A stretch of DNA of 64,000 bases, taken from positions 30,275 through 94,274 of the forward strand of contig NZ_MOBR01000026.1 of assembly GCF_003732705.1 (NCBI RefSeq), read 5' to 3'. The notes below the pieces were generated by a model. It worked only from the letters and a program-made list of their open reading frames with translations, had not been told where the DNA came from and made no database searches. Positions 9,053-17,233 of this stretch are shown here, one piece after another (the stretch's first letter is position 1; each line of letters starts with the position of its first letter). This stretch comes from Pseudomonas frederiksbergensis (lineage in GTDB: Bacteria > Pseudomonadota > Gammaproteobacteria > Pseudomonadales > Pseudomonadaceae). The position numbers and the translations under genes are program-made.

Positions 9053-10180
9053 TCAGTACCCGTTGTTCTGCAGCAATTGCGCCACGGTACCCGCCGCCGG
9101 GCGTTTGTAGAACTTCAACAGTTCGCTGGCGCGGTTGGTGAAAATGCCATCGACGCCGGCGTCCATCACCTTCTGGTAATCCACGGCATCGTCGATGGTG
9201 TAGACGTGCACCAGCATGCCCTGATCGTGGGTGTACTGGTTCATCCATGGCTTGACCAGGTCCGAGTAGCTCTGATCGCCACCCTTGGTCAGCGCCGCCG
9301 AAGGACCGGTGCCGATCGCGCCCTGGGACTTGGCGTACTCGACCCATTGCTGGAATTCGGCTTTGTCTTTGGGCTCCTGCTTGGCGTAGTAAGTGGCTTT
9401 GTCCTTGTCGCCGGATTCAGCGAACGTCACTTTGGATTTCGGCTCGATGCTGCCGTCACCGACCCACAGCAACAGGATTTTCGGCACTTTCGGCATTTCT
9501 TTTTGCAGCAGTTCGAGGCTGCTCTTCTCGAAGGTTTGCAACACGACCTTGCCTTTGCCCTGGCCAACGGCCAGATCACTCTTCGCCAGTTTCGAGCCGG
9601 CCGGGCTCAGCCAGCCGCGATCCTGGAGTTTGTCCTTGAGGTCGCGTTCGATACCGGGGAATTGCTTCGGCTCCTTGGTTTCGATGTACAGGCCGGGCTT
9701 GTGCAGCGGATTGCCCTCGGCGATGTCGATGATTTCATCGAGGGTCAGAATCTTCAGGCCAACGTAGGCCGGGCGCGCGCGATCCGGGTAAGCGGCGTTG
9801 AACCAACTGCCGGCGTCGAGGGTTTTCAGTTCGCCAATCGTGAACTGGTTGGCCGGGGCATCCTTGCGCTCAGGAAACTTTTTGGCGACGTCGGTGGTGC
9901 GTTGCAGATTATTGTCGTGCAGGGCGAACAGCACGCCGTCCTTGCTGCGCTGCAAGTCCATTTCCAGGTAATCGGCACCCAGGTCGCGGGCCAGTTTGTA
10001 GGACGCGGCGGTGGATTCCGGGGCATCGAACGATGCGCCGCGGTGGGCAATCACCGCGGGATGCGGGATGCCTAACGTGGTCGCCAGCGCGGTAGGGCTG
10101 GGCTGGCTGGCGGCCTGTGCCTGGCCGAGGCCGAGCAGCAGACTCAGCAGCAAGGCGCTCTTGGTGAAGGTTGCAGGCAT
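9053..10180 (-). CDS. glpQ: Periplasmic glycerophosphodiester phosphodiesterase (GlpQ-type)
   Basis: 375 residues with a signal peptide ('MPATFTKSALLLSLLLGLGQ', cleavage near 'QAQAA'). GDPD motifs are all present: 'AVIAHRGASFDAPEST' (catalytic H-R), 'ADYLEMDLQRSKDGVLFALHD' in pieces (metal-binding E-D and the second catalytic H), and 'GLYIETKEP'. It hydrolyses glycerophosphodiesters to glycerol-3-phosphate plus an alcohol in the periplasm. No glpT-type transporter is adjacent. Start ATG 10180 has AGGACC upstream. The length matches long-form GlpQ rather than cytosolic UgpQ. Confidence 0.9.
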   Translation of the reverse strand: MPATFTKSALLLSLLLGLGQAQAASQPSPTALATTLGIPHPAVIAHRGASFDAPESTAASYKLARDLGADYLEMDLQRSKDGVLFALHDNNLQRTTDVAKKFPERKDAPANQFTIGELKTLDAGSWFNAAYPDRARPAYVGLKILTLDEIIDIAEGNPLHKPGLYIETKEPKQFPGIERDLKDKLQDRGWLSPAGSKLAKSDLAVGQGKGKVVLQTFEKSSLELLQKEMPKVPKILLLWVGDGSIEPKSKVTFAESGDKDKATYYAKQEPKDKAEFQQWVEYAKSQGAIGTGPSAALTKGGDQSYSDLVKPWMNQYTHDQGMLVHVYTIDDAVDYQKVMDAGVDGIFTNRASELLKFYKRPAAGTVAQLLQNNGY

Positions 10181-10414
10181 GGTCGAGGTCCTTTCGCAGA
10201 GGTTTTCAAAGACGTCCCTTTTAACAACTGAGCGCCGCGAGCGCTATCGCAAGACCGACATAAACGTGTTTAAAGCAGTTTTTTTCAGCGCTTTTGTGCG
10301 GTTCTTTGCAGTACTCTTGGCCCCGGCAGTTTCCCCGGCAGAGGGAAACCCGTTCGTCACCTTGCGTGTAAACCATCGATCACCGGTCCCTATTCGACCT
10401 TTTGTGAGGTTTAT

Positions 10415-10741
10415 ATGCGCATCACTTCCCAACTCATCTGCCAGGCCGCCGACCAACTCAAGGGCTTCGTGGGCCTCAACCGCAAGACCGGCCAGTACAT
10501 CGTGCGTTTCAGCGAAGACTCCTTCGGCATGGACGTGGCCGATGACGGCATTATTCCTACCAGTGAATTCGTCTGGGCACCGGGGCCTGATCAGGCGATG
10601 ACGCTCAAGCGTGAGTTGATTCAGTTGCTGCTGGATCAGAATATTGATGACCGGATCAATGTGACCGAGCCGTTGCGGGTGTACATGAATCGGCGGGAAG
10701 TGCCGGAGATATCGGCGGTTCGGAGTTTGGTTCAGGGCTGA
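10415..10741 (+). CDS. DUF2025-like conserved Pseudomonas protein
   Basis: 108 residues from ATG 10415, with GTGAGG nearby upstream as the ribosome site. It is small, soluble and acidic: 'QLICQAADQLKGFVGLNRKTGQYIVRF', 'LKRELIQLLLDQNIDDRINVTEPLRVYM' (in pieces). It resembles the DUF2025 family known from P. aeruginosa (PA1123-like, from memory), which has no known function. No signal peptide or membrane helix. It is divergent from glpQ with a 234-bp shared upstream region. Confidence 0.7.
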   Translation: MRITSQLICQAADQLKGFVGLNRKTGQYIVRFSEDSFGMDVADDGIIPTSEFVWAPGPDQAMTLKRELIQLLLDQNIDDRINVTEPLRVYMNRREVPEISAVRSLVQG

Positions 10742-10762
10742 TGGTTTTGTGGTGACTTTACT

Positions 10763-10847
10763 GGCCTCTTCGCGAGCAGGCTCGCTCCCACACTGGATCT
10801 GTGGCGCAAGCAAATCCCCCTGTGGGAGCGAGCCTGCTCGCGAAAGC
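10763..10847. repeat. REPIN (inverted REP pair)
   Basis: GCCTCTTCGCGAGCAGGCTC and the inverted arm GGGAGCGAGCCTGCTCGCGA lie between two convergent genes. Confidence 0.9.
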
Positions 10848-10869
10848 GGCCTCAAAAACACTGCATCAT

Positions 10870-11193
10870 TCAAAGCTTGAACGCATAAGCCCGCTCAACC
10901 CGACACACCCGCGTATGACACTGCGCATACCAAGTCGCCCGCCCACGCTCACGAATTGCACTGTGCTCAGGATGCTGCTTCCACGCCAGAATCGCCGCCT
11001 CACTCACCCAGTACGACACGGTAATCCCCAACCCATCCTCACCCCGGGCCGATTCCACGCCGAGGAATCCCGGCTGCTCGCGCGCCAGTTGCACCATACG
11101 CCCAGCCGCCTCGGCGTAGCCCTGGTCACCGTCGGTGCGCAGTGAGGTGAAGATCACCGCGTAATAGTGGGGCGGTGGCGTAGTGGCGATCAT
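10870..11193 (-). CDS. Antibiotic biosynthesis monooxygenase (ABM)-domain protein
   Basis: 107 residues. The single ferredoxin-like ABM domain shows 'YYAVIFTSLRTDGDQGYAEAAGRM', 'QPGFLGVESARGEDGLGITVSYW' and 'AILAWKQHPEHSAIRERGRA' (each given in part), the usual motifs of small cofactor-free monooxygenases or stress-response dimeric proteins. I chose ATG 11193 because it overlaps the stop of the upstream gene (ATGA, 11190-11193), implying translational coupling; an upstream TTG is unlikely. The substrate is unknown. Confidence 0.8.
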   Translation of the reverse strand: MIATTPPPHYYAVIFTSLRTDGDQGYAEAAGRMVQLAREQPGFLGVESARGEDGLGITVSYWVSEAAILAWKQHPEHSAIRERGRATWYAQCHTRVCRVERAYAFKL

Positions 11194-11909
11194 CGTTTGT
11201 GTCTCGCACAAGCTTCGACCAGTGCACGAACCAGCGGCGGCAACGTGCCCTTGAGCGCGGCACGTTCCGGTTGAAACAGGGTGGCGACGAAGAAGGGATG
11301 CCCCTTGAGCTCCACCGCCCGCAAATCCCCATTCGAATCGTGACCGACGGCGTTGAGTTTCTGGTTCAGCAGTTCTTGTTCGAACTGCGGATTCACACCG
11401 TAACGACAGCGATAGCCTTCGTGAATCTCGGACTTTTCATACGCCTTGGCGATTAACGAACCTTCAACCAAATGGATGCTGTCGACCGCTTCCACCAACG
11501 AACACGTCAGCGGTGTGAGCAAGGCTCGTTCAGCATCGGGGGAGGTTTCGCCGTGCTCGGCATCGGCCCAACCGAGAACGTTGCGGGCGTATTCCAGCAC
11601 CGCGTGTTGAAAACCGCCGCAGGTGCCGAGGAAAGGTCGCTGGTGTTCGCGGGCAAAACGGATCGCGCGTAATGCGCCGTCCATGTCGCGGTAAGGGCTG
11701 GCGGGCACGCACCAGAAGCCGTCGAAGGTGTTGAACGGGGTATCGGCGTTGATCTGGTCAGTGGCCAGCCATTGGAACTGCACGTCCAGGCCTGAGTGCT
11801 CGGCGGCCATGCCGAGGGCGATGGGGATGGCTTGGTGGGCGGTGACTTGCGGGTCGTAGTCGCCGATCAGGGCGATGCGAATGGGATTTTCAGGAGAAAC
11901 TTGATCCAT
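11190..11909 (-). CDS. CTP synthase-like class I glutamine amidotransferase-fold protein with altered catalytic site
   Basis: 239 residues that match the glutaminase half of CTP synthase without the synthetase half: 'IRIALIGDYDPQVTAHQAIP', 'DGFWCVPASPYRDMDGAL', 'QRPFLGTCGGFQHAVLEYA' (nucleophile Cys about residue 107), 'ELKGHPFFVATLFQPER'. The catalytic His expected in 'xFHPE' is Gln here, so glutaminase activity is doubtful. Start ATG 11909 has AAGGA 7 nt upstream. It is coupled to the ABM gene and divergent from a LysR regulator, which may control both. Confidence 0.75.
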   Translation of the reverse strand: MDQVSPENPIRIALIGDYDPQVTAHQAIPIALGMAAEHSGLDVQFQWLATDQINADTPFNTFDGFWCVPASPYRDMDGALRAIRFAREHQRPFLGTCGGFQHAVLEYARNVLGWADAEHGETSPDAERALLTPLTCSLVEAVDSIHLVEGSLIAKAYEKSEIHEGYRCRYGVNPQFEQELLNQKLNAVGHDSNGDLRAVELKGHPFFVATLFQPERAALKGTLPPLVRALVEACARHKR

Positions 11910-12027
11910 GTGGTTTTCCTTCAAAGCAGCGATTTTGAGAGCCGCGAATAACCCTGTGGCGAGGTTGTTCGTTTCTGTCGGCCACTATAAATTGGCGTTC
12001 ACGCACTCAATATTGGCGTATACCCAA

Positions 12028-12906
12028 TTGATCAATGCACCCACGCACTATCGGCTGGACTACCCGGACCTGGCGCTGATCCTGGCGTTGGTCCGCGGCG
12101 GCTCTCTGGCCCGGGCTTCACAGCTGTTGAAAGTCGACGTCTCGACGGTGTTTCGGGCGGTGCGCCGACTGGAAGCCGCGCTCGGTCAGCAACTGTTCGA
12201 AAAGAGCCGCGCCGGTTACCTGCCGACGACCTTGGCGCAGTCCCTGGCCGAACAGGCTGAGCGTGCCGAGCAAGCGCTGGACGCGGCGCGCATCGGCGTG
12301 GAGCAGGGCGGGGAAGTCATCAGCGGTACAGTGCGCCTGACCTGCACCGATTCAGTCCTGCAAGGTTTGCTGCTGCCGGCGCTGGCCCGGTTCATGCCGT
12401 CCTACCGGGCGCTGACCATCGAACTCAGCACTTCCAACGACTTCGCCAACCTCAGCCGCCGGGATGCCGACATTGCCCTGCGCCTGACTCGCACACCGCC
12501 AGAGCACTTGGTCGGGCGATGTCTGGCGCAGGTTTCGTATCGGGTCTGCGGCAGTGCGGCCTATCTGAAAAGCGTGGATCCCGCGGATCTGGCGTCGCTG
12601 ACCTGGATCGCCCCGGACGACTTCCTGCCCGATCACCCGACGATTGCCTGGCGTCGTCAACAATGGCCCGGCGTGGTGCCGGGCTATCGCTGCAACAGCA
12701 TGTTGTCGGTGACCGAGTTGGTGCGGGCAGGGCTGGGTGTCGCGGCGTTGCCGGACTTTCTGATCGGCGACGATTTGCAGTCGTTGACCGGGCCGTTGCA
12801 GGGTTGCGACACGGCCCTGTGGCTATTGACCCGCCCGGACTGCCGCGCCCTGCGCTCGGTGGTGACGCTGTTTGACGAGTTGGGCCGGGCGCTACGGTTG
12901 CCTTAA
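12028..12906 (+). CDS. LysR-family transcriptional regulator
   Basis: About 292 residues. The N-terminal helix-turn-helix reads 'LALILALVRGGSLARASQLLKVDVSTVFRAVRRLEAALG' (in pieces), and the C-terminal effector domain has 'GTVRLTCTDSVLQGLLLPAL' and 'LVRAGLGVAALPDFLIG'. The start is uncertain: there is no in-frame ATG close to the domain, and I took TTG 12028; TTG 12013 or starts further up are possible. It is divergent from the amidotransferase-like/ABM pair and is their likely regulator by the usual LysR arrangement. Its stop overlaps the convergent DUF1003 gene by 4 bp. Confidence 0.85.
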   Translation: MINAPTHYRLDYPDLALILALVRGGSLARASQLLKVDVSTVFRAVRRLEAALGQQLFEKSRAGYLPTTLAQSLAEQAERAEQALDAARIGVEQGGEVISGTVRLTCTDSVLQGLLLPALARFMPSYRALTIELSTSNDFANLSRRDADIALRLTRTPPEHLVGRCLAQVSYRVCGSAAYLKSVDPADLASLTWIAPDDFLPDHPTIAWRRQQWPGVVPGYRCNSMLSVTELVRAGLGVAALPDFLIGDDLQSLTGPLQGCDTALWLLTRPDCRALRSVVTLFDELGRALRLP

Positions 12907-13448
12907 ATCGGCGTTTTCGGTGCGTCCTTGCGCACAAAATGCTGATGCATTTCCGAGGTCAGGTTTTCGATGCGTTCGGTCAGGGCTTTGGTCATTTCGG
13001 TGAGGCGGGTGTTCTGCTCCAGCAGCGCCAGCAATTGCGCAGTGTTCTGTGCAGCCTGGGCCTGACGTTCGGAGTTGGCCACGGCCAGGGCTTCGCGGTG
13101 CTGTGCGTCGGCGTCGGACTGGGCTTTATCCCGCGCGGCCTGGCGGGTCTGGGCCAGCAGGATCAGCGGCGCGGCGTAGGCTGATTGCAGGCTGAACGCC
13201 AGGTTAAGCAGGATGAACGGGTACAGGTCAAAGTGCGCCACACCGAACAGGTTAAGGCACACCCAAATCACCACGATCAAGGTTTGTGCCCCGAGAAACG
13301 TCGGGGTGCCAAAGAACCGCGCAAACGCCTCGGCGCGCAGGGCGAATTTGTCAGTGCCGAAGGTCGGCGCCAGGTGAGCGTGAGGGCGATGGAAGCGCAG
13401 GTGATCGACGGGGGCGGCGGGTTTGGTGTCGGACTTGGATGAGTTCAT
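12903..13448 (-). CDS. DUF1003 membrane protein
   Basis: 181 residues with two adjacent membrane helices ('FLGAQTLIVVIWVCLNLFG' and 'YPFILLNLAFSLQSAYAAPL', about residues 50-95), the DUF1003 signature. A basic/Gln-rich coiled-coil tail follows ('SERQAQAAQNTAQLLALLEQ'). The family is widespread and uncharacterised. ATG 13448; the stop overlaps that of the convergent LysR gene. Confidence 0.8.
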   Translation of the reverse strand: MNSSKSDTKPAAPVDHLRFHRPHAHLAPTFGTDKFALRAEAFARFFGTPTFLGAQTLIVVIWVCLNLFGVAHFDLYPFILLNLAFSLQSAYAAPLILLAQTRQAARDKAQSDADAQHREALAVANSERQAQAAQNTAQLLALLEQNTRLTEMTKALTERIENLTSEMHQHFVRKDAPKTPI

Positions 13449-13532
13449 GGGGCGCTCGGCGAGGAATCGGGACTTGGGGTCACTATAGTCCTGTGCCGGC
13501 GCTTGTTAGCTGAATCGATGTTGAACGGGAGT

Positions 13533-13619
13533 CCGCCTTCGCGAGCAAGCCCGCTCCCACACTGGATCTGTGAACGACACAAATCCCCTGTAGGAGCAAA
13601 GCTTGCTCGCGAAGGCGGC
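13533..13619. repeat. REPIN (inverted REP pair)
   Basis: CCTTCGCGAGCAAGCCCGCT and inverted GTAGGAGCAAAGCTTGCTCG flank a 30-bp spacer. It is located upstream of the DUF1003 gene and 3' of the double-PAS chemoreceptor. Confidence 0.9.
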
Positions 13620-13664
13620 GACACGGTTATTTGCCTGGCGAGAAAACCAGTCCCACCTCAAACA

Positions 13665-14984
13665 TCAGCCAGGCTCGCGCTCATTAGCAAACATACTCAC
13701 CGCCTGCACCGCATTACTCGCCCCATCCCGAATCTGCAAAATCACCGTGCCCGCCTGATTCGCCAACTCAACCCCTTCTGCCGCCCGATCCCGGGTGCCG
13801 TCCATGCTTTTGATCGCCTGCCGGGTCTCAGTCAGGATCAAACCGATCATGCTGGAAATCTCCGCCGTGGACCCACTGGTTCGCGCCGCCAGCAGCCGAA
13901 CCTCATCCGCCACCACCGCAAACCCGCGCCCTTGTTCACCGGCCCGGGCCGCTTCGATGGCCGCATTGAGCGCCAGCAGGTTGGTCTGGTCGGCAATCGC
14001 CCGAATCGTGTTGACGATGGCGGTGATCTGTTCGGAGCGCTCGCCGAGTTGAGCGATCAAGGTCGAGGATTCGGCAATATTGGCGGCGATTTCGCGCATT
14101 TCACTGGCTGCTTGCTGGATCACTTGCGTGCCATGCTCGGCGACTTTTCGCGTCTCCACCGAGATGTGATAAGCCTCGGTGGCGCTGCGGGCATCCTGGG
14201 CATGTTGCTCGACCCGGGCGGTGACGTCCGAGGCGAATTTCACCACTTTGCACAAGCGGCCACCGGCGTCGTACACCGGGTTGTAGTTGGCTTCCAGCCA
14301 GACCGTCTGCCCGCGTTTGTCGACGCGCTCGAACTGGCCATGGAACAACTCGCCCTGATTGAGCCGGCGCCAGAAGTCCTGATAGGCGCCGCTGTTGACC
14401 AGCTCGGGGGTGCAGAAAATCCGGTGATGTTTGCCTTTGAGCTCAGCCAGGCTGTAACCCATGCGCGTCAGAAAATTCTGATTGGCCGTGATGATGCTGC
14501 CGTCCAGGTTGAACTCGATCACCGCCATGGCGCGGTCGACGGCCTGCAACTTGGCGCTGGATTCGCTTTCATGTTGCACCCGGGCCGTCACGTCCATGGC
14601 GTACTTCACCACTTTCACCACCCGGCCGGAGTCATCCTTGATCGGGTTGTAACTGGCCTCCAGCCAGATCAGTTGCCCCTTGCTGTTGACCCGCTCGAAA
14701 GTGCCCGACTCGAACTGACCGTTTTTCAGGCGCGACCACAGCTGGGTGTACTGGCTGCTGCGGGCGAATTCCGGTGTGCAGAACTGGCGATGGGGTTTGC
14801 CGAGCACTTGCTCGCGTTCATAACCCAGGGTCTTGAGGAAGTTGTCATTGGCGCGCAGCACGACGCCGTCCAGATCGAACTCGATCACCGCCATCGAGCG
14901 ATCGATCGCGTCCAGAAGTCCGGTTTGATTGGCGACAGTTTGCTGGAGTGTATCGAGGGTGGATTTATGGCGATTGAATAACAT
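13665..14984 (-). CDS. Soluble double-PAS methyl-accepting chemotaxis protein (BdlA-like)
   Basis: About 439 residues with no membrane helix. Two near-duplicate PAS-PAC units (about residues 15-130 and 135-255) carry 'RSMAVIEFDLDGVVLRANDN' / 'RAMAVIEFNLDGSIITANQN', each followed by 'FCTPE' and 'WLEA(S/N)YNP'. A chemoreceptor signalling domain follows, with 'NLLALNAAIEAARAGEQGRG'. This is the layout of BdlA of P. aeruginosa, a cytosolic sensor that controls biofilm dispersal, and of Aer-like receptors. I chose ATG 14984; an in-frame TTG at 14999 would add five residues. The diguanylate cyclase gene lies 189 bp upstream on the same strand, which fits a c-di-GMP link. Confidence 0.85.
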   Translation of the reverse strand: MLFNRHKSTLDTLQQTVANQTGLLDAIDRSMAVIEFDLDGVVLRANDNFLKTLGYEREQVLGKPHRQFCTPEFARSSQYTQLWSRLKNGQFESGTFERVNSKGQLIWLEASYNPIKDDSGRVVKVVKYAMDVTARVQHESESSAKLQAVDRAMAVIEFNLDGSIITANQNFLTRMGYSLAELKGKHHRIFCTPELVNSGAYQDFWRRLNQGELFHGQFERVDKRGQTVWLEANYNPVYDAGGRLCKVVKFASDVTARVEQHAQDARSATEAYHISVETRKVAEHGTQVIQQAASEMREIAANIAESSTLIAQLGERSEQITAIVNTIRAIADQTNLLALNAAIEAARAGEQGRGFAVVADEVRLLAARTSGSTAEISSMIGLILTETRQAIKSMDGTRDRAAEGVELANQAGTVILQIRDGASNAVQAVSMFANEREPG

Positions 14985-15044
14985 GGCGGCAGCGCTCAAG
15001 AAGTGGGGAACACCAAGGAGTCGTCCCTATTCCTGCGCCTGCAG

Positions 15045-15069
15045 GCCGAAGACCAAGGCTGTCTTCGGC
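15045..15069. other. Perfect 9-bp inverted repeat in the leader of the double-PAS receptor
   Basis: GCCGAAGAC (15045-15053) and GTCTTCGGC (15061-15069) with a 7-base loop, between the cyclase stop and the receptor start. No T-run follows on either strand, so this is a leader hairpin or protein site rather than a plain terminator. Confidence 0.5.
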
Positions 15070-15173
15070 GTTGTCTGCTCAATGTCAGCGGTCCCTGGCT
15101 GACAGAGCCGTACTTATATAAAACTTCATAAACTTGTACAAGAAGGCGGATTTCTGACTGGTTGTACAACTTT

Positions 15174-16250
15174 TCAGGCGGAGATGCGCGTTGCTGAGCC
15201 ACCGCTTGAAGAGCCCGACGCCACGCTGATCTTGTTGCGCCCGGTGTTTTTTGCGGTGTAGAGGGCTTTATCTGCATCGTTGAGCCAGGCAATCGCGTCG
15301 GTGAACGCTGTTTGGTAGGCGGCCAGGCCAATGCTCAGCCTGATTCGCAGCTCGGGCACTTGCGGGTGACGATAGTCATTGAGCACCTCGCGCAAGCGTT
15401 CCATGACTTCCCAGGCTTGATGCAACGACATGTTGGGCAGGATCACACAAAACTCGTCGCCGCCATAACGGCCGGCCAGATCGACTTCGCGCAGGTTGCG
15501 CCGCAGCTCAAAGCTCAACTGGCGCAGCACCGTATCGCCGACGATATGCCCATAGGTGTCGTTGATCGCCTTGAAGTGATCGATGTCGATCAACGCAATC
15601 ACCGACGCCACATGGTTATGCCGACACTGCTGGAATTTGACGTGCAGCAGGTCCTTCCAGGCGCCGTGGTTGAGCAGGCCGGTCAAACTGTCGGTGCGGC
15701 TCAAGGCGCTCAGGGCGCGTTTGTGTTCGGAGAGTTTGAACGCCAGTCGATAACACACCATCCCCACCGCCAACGGGTATATGGTCAGCGACGGTATACA
15801 GGCCAGCACCTGAATCGGCGTGGCCGTCGCGGTGAACGCTGCGCCGAACAGCAGCCAGGCAATCACCACGCCAATCATCTGCGCCAGGGCACCCTGGAAA
15901 AATAATCTCGGACCACCCGCCGCGACGTTGTTCATCGTCATCATGGAAAGAATGGTGACAGTGACGATCGGGTTGAACTGAACGGTCGCGGCCCAGAAAC
16001 CGCCGCACAGCGAATCGACAATAATGTTGCGGCGTTCGGCCTGATAGGGGAAGGGCGACCGGGAGGCCATCTGGTAGGCAAGATGCGGCCAGACGAAGCC
16101 ATTGAGCAGCATCACGACCCAGACCCAGCCCGGCATGTTCAACGGATACAGCGCAGCGGTCACACAGATACAGCCAATGCCCAGACCGACGGTTCTGGGC
16201 ATGTAGATGCGTCGGGCGAACGAAAGGCCCTTGCCGCGTTGGTTTTCCAT
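15174..16250 (-). CDS. MASE2-GGDEF diguanylate cyclase (AdrA/DgcC-like)
   Basis: About 358 residues. The N-terminal ~175 residues form the multi-helix MASE2 membrane sensor ('MPRTVGLGIGCICVTAALYP', 'MTMNNVAAGGPRLF'). The C-terminal GGDEF domain has 'DSLTGLLNHGAW', 'DIDHFKAINDTYGH' and an intact active site 'GRYGGDEFCVIL'. An RxxD inhibitory site (R-E-V-D) sits five residues before GGDEF, so product feedback is expected. It makes c-di-GMP from two GTP at the inner membrane. ATG 16250 was chosen for AGGGA 4 nt upstream; 'MNLAQGI' a few codons earlier is an alternative. Confidence 0.9.
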   Translation of the reverse strand: MENQRGKGLSFARRIYMPRTVGLGIGCICVTAALYPLNMPGWVWVVMLLNGFVWPHLAYQMASRSPFPYQAERRNIIVDSLCGGFWAATVQFNPIVTVTILSMMTMNNVAAGGPRLFFQGALAQMIGVVIAWLLFGAAFTATATPIQVLACIPSLTIYPLAVGMVCYRLAFKLSEHKRALSALSRTDSLTGLLNHGAWKDLLHVKFQQCRHNHVASVIALIDIDHFKAINDTYGHIVGDTVLRQLSFELRRNLREVDLAGRYGGDEFCVILPNMSLHQAWEVMERLREVLNDYRHPQVPELRIRLSIGLAAYQTAFTDAIAWLNDADKALYTAKNTGRNKISVASGSSSGGSATRISA

Positions 16251-16408
16251 AATTCCCTGCGCCAGATTCATTCTGAAACACATTTCGGTGTTTTATTCAG
16301 AGTTACCGTTCATCGGTAAAGCGGCAGACATTGTCATTTATTCCAACAGGAATAATCAGTGTCCTTGGGAGCCATTTAACGAGGGGGCAGGTGCGGCAGA
16401 GACTTGAT

Positions 16409-17017
16409 CTAGAGCTGATAACAGGCCAAAAACATGTCCATCGCCGATTCGACGACCGTGCTTTGTACCTCCGGGGAAAGACCCGTCTGGCCCATGGAGA
16501 TTTGCGGCCAGAACGCGAAGGACTTGAGCAACCCCTGAATCTGCTGGGCAGCAAACTCCGGGTTGAGCGGTTTCAGTCGGCCATCGGCCTGGGCGGCGCG
16601 AATCCACACGGTCAGGCCCTCTTCACGTTCACCCATGCGGGTGATCATGTTCTGGGCACGTTCGGGGGAATGGATGGTGGCGGCAATGGCGACCCGCGCC
16701 AGATCGAGAAAATTGTTGTCGCCCATCATCTGCACTTTCGCCAACAGGATCTGGCGCAACTGATCGCGCAGGGGCAGGTCAGGGCGGTAGGACGCTTCCT
16801 GTTCGGCGGTCACCCGGGCCCACAGTTGATTGAGGATTTCGGCGAACAACTCTTCTTTGCTTGGAAAATGGTTGTACACCGTGCGCTTCGACACGTCGGC
16901 GGTAGCCGCTATCTTGTCCATGCTGGTGATCTCAAAACCGTTGGCACGGAATTCGGTAATCGCCGCCTGGATGATGGCTTCGCGTTTGCGGTCGGTGAGG
17001 CGCTGTGGAGCTGTCAT
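16409..17017 (-). CDS. TetR-family transcriptional repressor
   Basis: 202 residues. The N-terminal HTH is 'IIQAAITEFRANGFEITSMD' plus 'KIAATADVSKRTVYNHFPSKEE', the standard TetR DNA-binding unit. The C-terminal part matches TetR regulators of the AefR-like group ('AQQIQGLLKSFAFWPQ'). The gene is divergent from an MBL-fold hydrolase, and a palindrome at 17096-17111 in the shared region is the likely operator, so the TetR probably controls itself and the hydrolase. Confidence 0.9.
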   Translation of the reverse strand: MTAPQRLTDRKREAIIQAAITEFRANGFEITSMDKIAATADVSKRTVYNHFPSKEELFAEILNQLWARVTAEQEASYRPDLPLRDQLRQILLAKVQMMGDNNFLDLARVAIAATIHSPERAQNMITRMGEREEGLTVWIRAAQADGRLKPLNPEFAAQQIQGLLKSFAFWPQISMGQTGLSPEVQSTVVESAMDMFLACYQL

Positions 17018-17047
17018 AAGTACGCTTCGGCAGGGAAAAGTGGAGAG

Positions 17048-17065
17048 TTACACTCGGCAGTTTAC
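17048..17065. promoter_or_regulatory. Possible second, degenerate TetR operator
   Basis: TTACACTcggCAGTTTAC resembles the main palindrome (TACACTG...CAGTGTA) with weaker symmetry, 31 bp from the TetR start codon. It would allow two dimers on the shared promoter region. Confidence 0.35.
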
Positions 17066-17095
17066 TTGTCATCCGGATTGATGCAACCTAGAAAC

Positions 17096-17111
17096 TACAC
17101 TGTGCAGTGTA
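17096..17111. promoter_or_regulatory. Palindromic operator for the divergent TetR regulator
   Basis: TACACTG-TG-CAGTGTA is a perfect 7-bp inverted repeat with a 2-bp centre, between the divergent TetR and MBL-fold genes. A further half-site (TGCACAGTGA) lies about 20 bp on. The symmetry and position are what a TetR dimer site needs; the assignment is inference. Confidence 0.7.
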
Positions 17112-17233
17112 ATGTTTCGTTAATCCTGCACAGTGAAAAATAGAATCTCCGGCTGATGCGTGCGTGCCTTGGCCATTTATCGTCCCACGGTAGAAACCTG
17201 CGACTAACGCGGTTTTTCTGGAGTTATTCCTTG

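Noticed and set aside
13503..14981. Plus-strand open frame opposite the double-PAS receptor
   Set aside because: Shadow of the minus-strand gene; it has no ribosome site or family motif, while the minus strand encodes PAS and MCP domains.
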